7,004 nucleotides of DNA, taken from Alphaproteobacteria bacterium. GTDB lineage: Bacteria > Pseudomonadota > Alphaproteobacteria > UBA828. Location of the stretch: positions 1 through 7,004 of the forward strand of contig JABJCZ010000019.1 in assembly GCA_018668475.1 (NCBI GenBank), in the 5' to 3' direction. How positions within the stretch are numbered: position 1 is the first letter of the stretch; every line of letters begins with the position of its first letter. The notes below the pieces were generated by a model. The model did no database searches. It saw only the letters and a list, made by a program, of their open reading frames with translations, and was not told the DNA's origin. Below are positions 1 to 5,953 of the stretch, in pieces. Made by a program: the position numbers and the translations under genes.

Positions 1-851
1 CATGCAAGAATCAACTGGGCGAGGGCCCGCTCTGGGACGTGCAGGAACAGATGATTTATTGGGTGGACGGCAAGAACAGCGAAATCTGGCGACACAACCC
101 GGCCACCGGCGAGACACGGACCTGGAAAACGCCTGAAGACCCTGGCAGTTTCGCTTTGCGCGAGAATGGCAAGGGCCTCGTCGTCGCGATGTGGAACGGT
201 TTTCGGTTCTTTGATCTTGAGACCGGTGAGACGACGGTAATTGAAGATATGGAACAGGATCTGCCGACAAGTCGCTTCAATGATGGGCGGTGCGATCGGC
301 AGGGGCGGTTCTGGGTCGGCTCGATGGATGACAAGCATACCGACCCCATCGGCTCACTTTATCGGCTGGATGCCGACCTCGGGCATGAGGTGCAGGAGCG
401 CGGCGTAATCTGCTCTAATTCAACATGCTTCAGCCCCGATGGAGAGACCATGTATTACGCCGATACCTACATCAACACGATATGGGCCTATGACCTTGAT
501 ACCGCGTCAGGTCAACTGAGCAATAGGCGGGTCTTCGCGGATACGACCGACATGAAAGGCGTGCCGGACGGCTCTATTGTTGATGCTGAGGGCTATCTTT
601 GGAATGCCATGTGGGATGGCTGGAGCGTCGTGCGGTTTGCGCCTGATGGGACGGTGGACCGGATTGTTGAAGTGCCCGTGCAGCGTCCCACATGCCCCAT
701 GTTTGGCGGTAAATACCTGGGTCAATTGTACGTAACCAGCGCGCGAATCGGGCTGGAGCCCGATGACCTTGTGAACCAGCCAGATGCCGGTGCGCTCCTG
801 ATGCTGGACCCTGGCGTTAAAGGCGTGCCGGAAACCAGATTCGCCGGCTGA
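1..851 (+). CDS. SMP-30/gluconolactonase/LRE-family lactonase, 5' end cut by window
   Basis: Six-bladed beta-propeller enzyme of the SMP-30/regucalcin/gluconolactonase family, whose members hydrolyse sugar or other lactones with a bound divalent metal, usually in the cytoplasm. The frame is open from base 3 to the TGA at 849-851 (282 residues visible). It begins in the conserved N-terminal LGEGPLWD motif, so only roughly the first 10-15 residues should be missing. The in-frame GTG at 39 lies after that motif and is not the true start. The expected metal ligands are present in partial numbering: Glu7 (GEGP), Asn93 (SRFNDG), Asn139 (CSNSTCFSPDG) and Asp189 (VPDGS). Their spacing is close to that of human SMP30. 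Arg91, two residues before Asn93, matches the usual substrate-side arginine. FGG and LYVTSA motifs near residues 234-247 complete the fold. It converges on the flavin reductase gene, with 27 bases between stops. The family is clear, but the actual lactone cannot be told from sequence. Confidence 0.93.
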   Translation, partial: CKNQLGEGPLWDVQEQMIYWVDGKNSEIWRHNPATGETRTWKTPEDPGSFALRENGKGLVVAMWNGFRFFDLETGETTVIEDMEQDLPTSRFNDGRCDRQGRFWVGSMDDKHTDPIGSLYRLDADLGHEVQERGVICSNSTCFSPDGETMYYADTYINTIWAYDLDTASGQLSNRRVFADTTDMKGVPDGSIVDAEGYLWNAMWDGWSVVRFAPDGTVDRIVEVPVQRPTCPMFGGKYLGQLYVTSARIGLEPDDLVNQPDAGALLMLDPGVKGVPETRFAG

Positions 852-878
852 GTCGGGCAAGCGGAATGAGATTTGGCC

Positions 879-1466
879 TTAGAGCCACTCAATCCCTTCG
901 AGCTGCCGCGCGTTACCTTTAGCATCATTGCCGTGCGCGCCAACGCCATGGGGCAAGCGAAAGGCCGCTTCGGTTTCCTTGAGGAACCCGCCATCAAGAT
1001 AAATTAGCGGTGCAACGGAATTATCGACGCGCACTTCATCAACGAGGCCGATAAACGCGGTGTGACTGCCGCAGTCGACCATGCGCTCGACCGTGCAGAA
1101 AATATTGGCCTGTGCATCAATGAGAAACGGCGATTTGGCGCTTTTGATGTCCCAATTGCCGGAATCGAAGCGTTTTTCGCGATCCTTCTTGCTGGAAAAC
1201 ACTTCACATTGTTTACGCTGGGTCGCGTGCAGCACATTGACGCAATAGCTGCCGATCTCGCTCAGGGGGCCATGCAGGGAGGCCGTGCTGTTGACAGCAA
1301 TGAGGACGGAGAGCGGGTCCATCGACAGTGAAGTCACTGCGGTCGCGGCCATGCCGTGACAGGCCCCGTCTTCCGTGGTGGTGGAAATGATCGATACCGT
1401 GGCCGCAAAGCGGCGCATGGCCAGTCGGAAGGCCTCGGTGGTCGTGTCGGATACGGTCGAATTCAT
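879..1466 (-). CDS. Flavin reductase-like domain protein (HpaC/DIM6-NTAB type)
   Basis: Protein of 195 residues with a flavin reductase-like split-barrel domain. Family members bind FMN or FAD and use NAD(P)H to supply reduced flavin to a partner monooxygenase. Family signs in order: MRRFAATVSIISTT (17-30), HGMAATAVTSLSMDP (37-51) at the flavin phosphate region, SYCVNVLHATQ (73-83), KRFDSGNWD (98-106), DCGSHTAFIGLVDEV (131-145) and PLIYLDGGF (153-161). The last 30 or so residues extend past the domain and look unstructured. The ATG at 1464-1466 (reverse strand) has only a weak GAGA-like ribosome site about 8 bases upstream. It is divergent from a luciferase-like monooxygenase 180 bases away, the natural partner for such a reductase. 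Some relatives are stand-alone reductases or simple flavoproteins, so the partnership is inferred. Confidence 0.9.
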   Translation of the reverse strand: MNSTVSDTTTEAFRLAMRRFAATVSIISTTTEDGACHGMAATAVTSLSMDPLSVLIAVNSTASLHGPLSEIGSYCVNVLHATQRKQCEVFSSKKDREKRFDSGNWDIKSAKSPFLIDAQANIFCTVERMVDCGSHTAFIGLVDEVRVDNSVAPLIYLDGGFLKETEAAFRLPHGVGAHGNDAKGNARQLEGIEWL

Positions 1467-1543
1467 GTCTTTGTCTCAACGCGTCTTTTGGTTTGTCCCA
1501 GATGATATCTACACAGGTGATGCAGAAGACGCCAGCAAGACCA

Positions 1544-1571
1544 TTGACCACGCGCCATCGGGTGATAATAA
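1544..1571 (+). promoter_or_regulatory. Possible sigma70-type promoter for the luciferase-like gene
   Basis: TTGACC at 1544-1549 resembles a -35 box. Sixteen bases later lies TAATAA (1566-1571), a poor -10, within the AT-rich run GATAATAA at 1564-1571. The better-looking GATAAT (1564-1569) is only 14 bases from the -35, which is too short. The position, about 75 bases before the TTG start, is reasonable. Alphaproteobacterial promoters are poorly predicted by such matches, so this is only a candidate. Confidence 0.28.
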
Positions 1572-1635
1572 CTTCATTCGTATGAGGTTTATCAATGCCG
1601 CCGGGCCGCTCAGCCGGAAACCTGCGGCCTGTGCT

Positions 1636-1640
1636 GGAGA
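1636..1640 (+). promoter_or_regulatory. Ribosome binding site supporting a TTG start
   Basis: GGAGA at 1636-1640 sits six bases before TTG at 1647-1649. The protein read from there opens with MKLGLFMMPL, which is exactly how luciferase-like proteins usually begin (beta-strand 1). Together these fix the rare TTG as the start. The next ATG codons fall inside that first strand and lack a site. Confidence 0.7.
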
Positions 1641-1646
1641 CGCCCG

Positions 1647-2753
1647 TTGAAACTTGGTCTTTTCATGATGCCGCTCCACAGCCCGGACCGGGACTACCAC
1701 ACGGTTCTCGAAGAGGATCAGGAAGCCATTTTGTTGGCGGACAAGCTGGATTTTGATGAGGCTTGGGTGGGCGAACACCTTACGGCCAAGACCGAGCAAA
1801 TTACATCGCCATTGATTTTTCTGGCCTCGCTAGCCAATCAGACGACCTCCATCAAGCTCGGCACCGGTGTTCTAAACCTGCCGCACCATCATCCAGCCTA
1901 TGTGGCCGGCCACGCGGCGATGTTCGATCATCTGACCAAGGGCCGGTTCTTGATGGGCATCGGGACCGGTGGCCTGGTGTCAGATTTTGAGCTGTTCAAG
2001 ACGCGGGAAGTGCGCAATCGCGGCGAGATGCTGATCGAATCCATCGATATGATCCTGGCTATGTGGCAGCAGGAGCCGCCCTATGCGCTACACGGCAAAT
2101 ACTGGAACATTGATGTAACGGACACCTTCAGCGAGCAATTGGGGCTGGGTTACATGGCGCGGCCATATCAGCTGCCGCATCCACCCATCGCGATTTCCGC
2201 CATGAGCCCGAATTCCAGCAGTGTTCGGTTGGCCGGAGAACGCGGGTGGGGGCCTATATCGGCCAATTTTATCCCGCCCGTGCATATTGCGACCCACTGG
2301 ACCCAATATGTGGCCGGATGCGAAACGGCGGGGCGGACGCCTGACCCGGCGGACTGGCGTGTGGCGCAAAGTATATTTGTTGCGGACACAGATGAAGAAG
2401 CCGAGCGTCATGTGAAGAACCTCGACGGGTCCATGGCGTTTTATTATCGGTATTTGCGGGACCAATTGGTGCCGGCGGGCCTGGGCGGCATTTTTAAATC
2501 CGACCCGTCTATGAGCGACAGTGATCTGACTCTCGATTACTTTCTTGATGCCATGATGATTTATGGCAGTCCGGATACGGTAGCCAAAAAACTTTGCACA
2601 TTGCGGGAGCGTATCGGCGATTTCGGCACGCTGTTGGTGGCCTCACATGACTGGGATGACAAGGCAGCCTGGAAGCGCTCGATGACACTATTGGCTGAAG
2701 ATGTGATGCCTCAGGTTCGCGATAAACTCGCTAACAGGGCTGCAGCGGACTAG
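1647..2753 (+). CDS. LLM-class (luciferase-like) flavin-dependent monooxygenase
   Basis: A 368-residue protein of the bacterial luciferase-like superfamily, a TIM-barrel flavoenzyme that uses reduced FMN and O2 to oxygenate an organic substrate. The N-terminus MKLGLFMMPL is barrel strand 1. The AWVGEHL motif puts Glu43-His44 at the same numbering as the catalytic His44 of LuxA. IKLGTGVLNLPHHHPAYVAGHAAMFDHLTKGR (69-100, conserved landmarks LGTGV, HP and KGR) and MGIGTGG (103-109) are hallmark segments. RNRGEMLIESIDMIL (123-137), the HPPIAISAMSP strand (178-188) and the YGSPDTVAKKL segment (306-316) complete the fold. Overall it resembles the branch annotated as limonene monooxygenase-like or alkanal monooxygenase-like, of normal length. 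It starts at TTG with a good ribosome site, is divergent from a flavin reductase and converges on the BON gene, with 11 bases between stops. The substrate is unknown. A coenzyme F420-dependent role is less likely because a flavin reductase is next door. Confidence 0.93.
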   Translation: MKLGLFMMPLHSPDRDYHTVLEEDQEAILLADKLDFDEAWVGEHLTAKTEQITSPLIFLASLANQTTSIKLGTGVLNLPHHHPAYVAGHAAMFDHLTKGRFLMGIGTGGLVSDFELFKTREVRNRGEMLIESIDMILAMWQQEPPYALHGKYWNIDVTDTFSEQLGLGYMARPYQLPHPPIAISAMSPNSSSVRLAGERGWGPISANFIPPVHIATHWTQYVAGCETAGRTPDPADWRVAQSIFVADTDEEAERHVKNLDGSMAFYYRYLRDQLVPAGLGGIFKSDPSMSDSDLTLDYFLDAMMIYGSPDTVAKKLCTLRERIGDFGTLLVASHDWDDKAAWKRSMTLLAEDVMPQVRDKLANRAAAD

Positions 2754-2764
2754 CGCATCAGTGT

Positions 2765-3379
2765 TCAGGGATTTACAACGATATAGTTGACGATCTCGCG
2801 CGCACCTTCGGTCTCGCTCGATACTTTCAACGTCTTTTTAAGTTCTTCTTCCGACCGCGCCCGGCCGATCAGATAAACTGTCGCAAATGCATCCACAGCG
2901 ACGCGCAAATTAACATCGGCGATCCCCGCGGTACCGATCAGGCGCACGCCGACGGTTGCATCCAGTTCCAGCGCATCGGCCCAGTCGAGCATCTCGTCTT
3001 CGCGGGCGGCTTGCTCTTCCTCACTCATAAACTGCACATGCCAGTAGAGCTCACGCACGTCTTCGACCATTTCGACGCGGGACTTGAACTCGTCGTACAT
3101 GGCCTGATTGTCGAATAGTCCAGTCACCAGCAGACGCTGCTCATAAATTTCGGTAGACGCCTTGATCGTCTCCATATCAGCCATGATGGCGTTGACGTCG
3201 ATGACAATTTCATTGTCCTTGAGAATGTCCTTTGAGCTACGCGCCTCGATGGCCCTCTCGATAAGCGTCTTCGGCGCCCCCAGTATTTCGTCAAGCAGGG
3301 CGTGGGCCGGCAGGGCCCGCATTGCGCCCACCGCCACACTGGCAACTGCGATACCGAGGAAAATTTTTCTGATATTCAT
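2765..3379 (-). CDS. Exported protein with two BON-like domains (DolP/OsmY-like)
   Basis: A 204-residue protein when started at the ATG at 3377-3379. Residues 1-27 form a signal peptide (MNIRK, hydrophobic core from 6 to about 20, cleavage likely after PAHA). There is no lipobox cysteine, so the product should be soluble in the periplasm, unlike lipoprotein DolP. Two BON-like modules follow, at about residues 50-118 (RLLVTGLFDNQAMYDEFKS as the strand-turn-helix part) and 130-203 (ATVYLIGRARSEEELKKTL). Each ends in a strand such as VRELYWHV or REIVNYIVV. BON domains bind phospholipid membranes and help envelope integrity in known members. The first module carries an atypical stretch (NAIMADMETIKAS). 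An in-frame GTG start at 3406 would add nine residues ahead of the signal peptide and has no ribosome site. The BON call rests on pattern resemblance and is moderate; secretion is more certain. Neighbours are on the opposite strand, giving no operon clue. Confidence 0.68.
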   Translation of the reverse strand: MNIRKIFLGIAVASVAVGAMRALPAHALLDEILGAPKTLIERAIEARSSKDILKDNEIVIDVNAIMADMETIKASTEIYEQRLLVTGLFDNQAMYDEFKSRVEMVEDVRELYWHVQFMSEEEQAAREDEMLDWADALELDATVGVRLIGTAGIADVNLRVAVDAFATVYLIGRARSEEELKKTLKVSSETEGAREIVNYIVVNP

Positions 3380-3388
3380 GACCGCCGA

Positions 3389-3393
3389 CTCCT
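3389..3393 (-). promoter_or_regulatory. Ribosome binding site deciding the start of the BON protein
   Basis: AGGAG on the reverse strand, nine bases upstream of the ATG at 3379. It selects that ATG over the in-frame GTG at 3406 and gives a protein starting directly with a normal signal peptide. Confidence 0.6.
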
Positions 3394-3411
3394 GATCTGT
3401 GGACACGCCTG

Positions 3412-3417
3412 ACTATA
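3412..3417 (-). promoter_or_regulatory. Possible -10 box for the BON gene
   Basis: TATAGT on the reverse strand matches five of six bases of TATAAT. It would give a leader of roughly 25 bases to the ATG at 3379. The sequence about 17 bases further upstream (AGCGCA/GCGCAA) is a poor -35, so this is only a candidate. Confidence 0.28.
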
Positions 3418-3506
3418 CCCCGAGGTCGCACTGTTGCGCTGCCGTTCTTATAGATCAGTCCATTCACAACAACATGAAGGCAAAAATGAGGCGATAGACG
3501 TTAAAG

Positions 3507-3534
3507 TTGTCAGGTGCATGCAAGGAACTAGGGT
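3507..3534 (+). promoter_or_regulatory. Possible promoter for the MFS transporter gene
   Basis: TTGTCA (3507-3512) matches five of six bases of the -35 consensus. Sixteen bases later TAGGGT (3529-3534) is a weak -10. It would start a transcript about 25 bases before the ATG at 3566. This is the best candidate I see in the 186-base gap between the BON and MFS genes, but the -10 is poor. Confidence 0.25.
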
Positions 3535-3565
3535 TGCGGTTCGCGGAGACGACAAATTCTGACAC

Positions 3566-4795
3566 ATGACTGAAGCTGGCCCACCACGACAGGCGAGAGT
3601 CCTTTCGATCGGTATGATCGCGGCGGCGCAGGTGCTCGCCATGGCGCTGTCGTTTTCGGCCTCGGCAATTGTGCCCGCATTGCGCGTCGAGGCTGAGCTG
3701 GATGGCTTCACGGCTTCGCTGTTCACTAGCGCTGTGCAATTGGGTTTTGTCGTCGGCACGTTAGGCAGCGCGTGGTTCGGGATGGCGGATCGATTTGATC
3801 CACGCTGGTTTTTTGGCATTTCGACCACGGTTGCTTTGCTGGCCAATGCTGCGCTGCTGTTGCTGGAGCCCGCATCTGCCGGGGTGATCGCGCTGCGCTT
3901 TGCGACCGGCATCTGCATGGCAGGTATTTATCCCGTTGGGATGAAGCTCGCGGCGAGTTGGGCGCGCGGCAATATGGGCCTGATGTTGGGGTTACTGGTC
4001 GGCGCGTTGACGCTGGGGTCGGCCATGCCCCATCTATTCAACGCTTTGGGTGGTGTTGACTGGCGGGTCACTGTTGCAACGGCCTCAGTGGCTGCTGCGC
4101 TGGGCGTGGTGCTGATCGCGCTGACGGGTATTGGCCCCAACTTTGCGCGAAGCCCCAAATTTCAAGCCCGTGAGGCTCTGGTAATCTGGACGTCACGACC
4201 GTTGCGGCTGGCCTGCTTCGGCTACCTCGGTCACATGTGGGAGCTGTATGCCATGTGGGCGTGGATCGGCATTTTTCTTGATGCAAGCCTGCGGCTGACA
4301 GTTTCTGAAAGTGGCGCGGCTCCCGTTTGGGCCGCGGCGCTAACTTTCGGGACCATCGGTGCCGGTGCGGTCGGTTGCCTGGTGGGTGGCCTGGCAGCTG
4401 ACCGGTACGGGCGTACAGCAGTTACTATTGGTGCCATGGCGATCAGTGGCGCTTGCGCCATAGGGGTTGGCTTCCTGTTTGGCGCCGCGCCGGTCTGGCT
4501 CGTGATCGTCTGTCTGCTCTGGGGCTTTACGGTCGTTGCTGATTCGCCACAGTTTTCGGCCTGCGCGGCGGAGCTTTCCGAGACCCATTTGATCGGGACG
4601 ATCCTCACACTGCAAACGGGCCTTGGTTTCCTGCTCACGCTGGGGACTATTCATCTGATACCGGAACTGGTTGAGGTCGTGAGCTGGCGCTATGCGTTCG
4701 CCTTCCTTGCGATTGGGCCTCTAATTGGAATCTGGGCCATGTGGCGTTTGCGGCGTCACCCGGAGTCTGTGCGTCTCGCTAGTGGCCGGCGTTAA
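3566..4795 (+). CDS. MFS transporter, 12 predicted membrane helices
   Basis: A 409-residue integral inner-membrane protein of the major facilitator superfamily. Hydrophobic segments alternate with short polar loops across two halves, split by the polar stretch at about 192-208. The loop 2-3 motif A is present but degenerate in the first half (GMADRFDPR, 72-80). It is clearer in the second half (GGLAADRYGR, 274-283), which is diagnostic of the fold. Gly-rich helices at 103-127 (RFATGICMAGIYPVG) and the segments GYLGHMWELYAMWAW (219-233) and ADSPQFSACAAEL (325-337) recall transporters often annotated NarK/CynX-like. Those labels do not define a substrate. An in-frame TGA at 3560-3562 rules out any longer start, so ATG 3566 is the first option; it lacks a good ribosome site (GGAG lies 17 bases away). 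The gene converges on the metallopeptidase, with 12 bases between stops. It may export or import a metabolite related to the nearby oxidoreductases, but this is only proximity. Confidence 0.92.
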   Translation: MTEAGPPRQARVLSIGMIAAAQVLAMALSFSASAIVPALRVEAELDGFTASLFTSAVQLGFVVGTLGSAWFGMADRFDPRWFFGISTTVALLANAALLLLEPASAGVIALRFATGICMAGIYPVGMKLAASWARGNMGLMLGLLVGALTLGSAMPHLFNALGGVDWRVTVATASVAAALGVVLIALTGIGPNFARSPKFQAREALVIWTSRPLRLACFGYLGHMWELYAMWAWIGIFLDASLRLTVSESGAAPVWAAALTFGTIGAGAVGCLVGGLAADRYGRTAVTIGAMAISGACAIGVGFLFGAAPVWLVIVCLLWGFTVVADSPQFSACAAELSETHLIGTILTLQTGLGFLLTLGTIHLIPELVEVVSWRYAFAFLAIGPLIGIWAMWRLRRHPESVRLASGRR

Positions 4796-4813
4796 TATCC
4801 TGAAGAGTTAACG
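4790..4813. repeat. Short inverted repeat joining two convergent stop codons
   Basis: CGTTAA (4790-4795) and TTAACG (4808-4813) are perfect inverted copies separated by 12 bases. Each arm contains the TAA stop of one convergent gene, MFS on + and metallopeptidase on -. The six-base AT-rich stem, without a T-run on either side, is too weak for a normal intrinsic terminator. It may simply reflect facing TAA stops followed by chance G/C. Confidence 0.4.
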
Positions 4814-5881
4814 GGCGCGCTTGTTCAGCTCTCGCTGTACGGCGTCGCCATCTATCCATGGCGCGCTTGCCCGCGAAAGCCGCTGCAAGAAGGCCGTTTG
4901 CATGTGGGGCACCAGTTTCGACTGCCACTTACGTGTGAAGACGTTCGGGTCCCTGGATAACCATTTGAGAATATTGCGTGCCCGCTTTGCCGAAGGCGGG
5001 TGGGGATCGCTGGCCACAGCGGCATAATCAAGTCCCCTTATGGTGGCCTGGGATTCGAAATATTCCGCCGGCGCGCGGGCACGCTCGCCTTGCCCGAACA
5101 TGACCATCAAGGCGACTGCGAATTCATCAGCGACCGTTTCATTATCGGCCCTCGGGGACCCCCAGTCTCGCAGCAGTGAGTGGCCAAGCTCATGCAGCAA
5201 GACAAACAGAAGAGTATCGGCTGCGCGTCGCCCGTCATCGATATCAGCAATAAGGTGTTGCGCCAGCTCCGTGCAGAGGACGATTTCACCGTTGCGGCTG
5301 AAGGCATTGGCAAAGCCACATCTGGCAGCTCGTATAGTCAGCGGACCGGTCTGAAATATCCTTTTGACGGCCTTGGTAATTTTCTCCAGTCGCGCTGTCA
5401 GGCCGGGTGGCAGTTGATCTTGCGTCGTGTTGAGGTTGCGCCCAGCGCGAATACTGATCTGAAGCTGGCGGGAGGTTTCACCGGCGCGATTATCAAGAAA
5501 GAGAAAGTAACGCCCGGTCGTGGGCGCAGTGACTGAGAACGTCATGTGGGCATTTGTTTGGCCTGAAAAGAGGGCGGCTTCGGATTCAGACAGCATGGTA
5601 ACTTCGATCATGCCGTCGGAGATGATGGATACGTCAATGACCGTGCCGCGAGAAATCACGGGTAGACGAATTGCCTGCCGGTCACCGACGTCCGTCGTAA
5701 CGCTGATCTCTGCCAGTTGCTCTTTGGACTCGGTGCTGGCGGTCGCATTTCCGGCAGTAAGCGGGGCTGCGAGAAGCAGGACCAATACGAAAAATGCACC
5801 GACTAAAGCGTGCGGCTGATTTGCGGCGGCCCACGTGCGACAAACTGCGCGGAAGCATTGCGGATGTTGTGATGCAATCAT
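4808..5881 (-). CDS. Exported DUF4344-type zinc metallopeptidase
   Basis: A 357-residue putative secreted or membrane-anchored zinc peptidase. Residues 1-24 are a long polar, basic N-region. Residues 25-43 are hydrophobic (ALVGAFFVLVLLLAAPLTA), with a possible cleavage after NATA (45-48). Residues 56-146 look all-beta, ending in a PPC-like stretch (FSVTAPTTGRYFLFLDN, 115-131). The catalytic part starts near 158. Cys188 and Cys203 bracket the CGFANAF...VLC segment typical of DUF4344 (PF14247) proteins. HELGH at 230-234 supplies two zinc ligands and the catalytic Glu231. ETVADEFA (248-255) offers Glu248 as the third ligand. The C-terminal helices (290-357) include an HPPSAKRARNIL segment typical of zincins around their substrate helix. 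An in-frame stop 15-13 bases upstream of ATG 5881 excludes a longer start, and I see no ribosome site. It converges on the MFS gene and diverges from the SDR gene. The protease target is unknown. Confidence 0.82.
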   Translation of the reverse strand: MIASQHPQCFRAVCRTWAAANQPHALVGAFFVLVLLLAAPLTAGNATASTESKEQLAEISVTTDVGDRQAIRLPVISRGTVIDVSIISDGMIEVTMLSESEAALFSGQTNAHMTFSVTAPTTGRYFLFLDNRAGETSRQLQISIRAGRNLNTTQDQLPPGLTARLEKITKAVKRIFQTGPLTIRAARCGFANAFSRNGEIVLCTELAQHLIADIDDGRRAADTLLFVLLHELGHSLLRDWGSPRADNETVADEFAVALMVMFGQGERARAPAEYFESQATIRGLDYAAVASDPHPPSAKRARNILKWLSRDPNVFTRKWQSKLVPHMQTAFLQRLSRASAPWIDGDAVQRELNKRAR

Positions 5882-5939
5882 GGAATCAAGATATCATTGA
5901 GATGCGGAGAAATATTGCATCATCCGAGGGCCAGATGAC

Positions 5940-5944
5940 AGGAG
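5940..5944 (+). promoter_or_regulatory. Ribosome binding site of the SDR gene
   Basis: AGGAG at 5940-5944, nine bases before ATG 5954. It is the clearest Shine-Dalgarno site in the window and confirms the SDR start. Confidence 0.75.
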
Positions 5945-5953
5945 AGTAACTCT

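Noticed and set aside
507..860. Reverse-strand open frame of 117 codons opposite the lactonase gene.
   Set aside because: The forward frame carries all SMP-30 motifs across the same bases. The reverse product has no recognisable features.
3473..3496. Tiny seven-codon frame (MKAKMRR) in the region before the MFS gene, as a possible leader peptide.
   Set aside because: No ribosome site, no attenuator-like hairpins and no amino acid bias that would suggest regulation by translation.
4231..4654. Long reverse-strand open frames across the MFS gene.
   Set aside because: They overlap a clearly real membrane-protein gene. Their products are low-complexity, rich in Pro, Thr, Arg and Gln, as expected for the antisense of GC-rich helices.
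1502..5898. The nine-base string AGATATCAT occurs in two divergent regions, at 1502-1510 (reverse strand) and about 5889-5897 (forward strand), suggesting a shared operator.
   Set aside because: The core GATATC is palindromic, the match is short, and no third copy is seen in the 3380-3565 divergent region. A chance match is quite possible.
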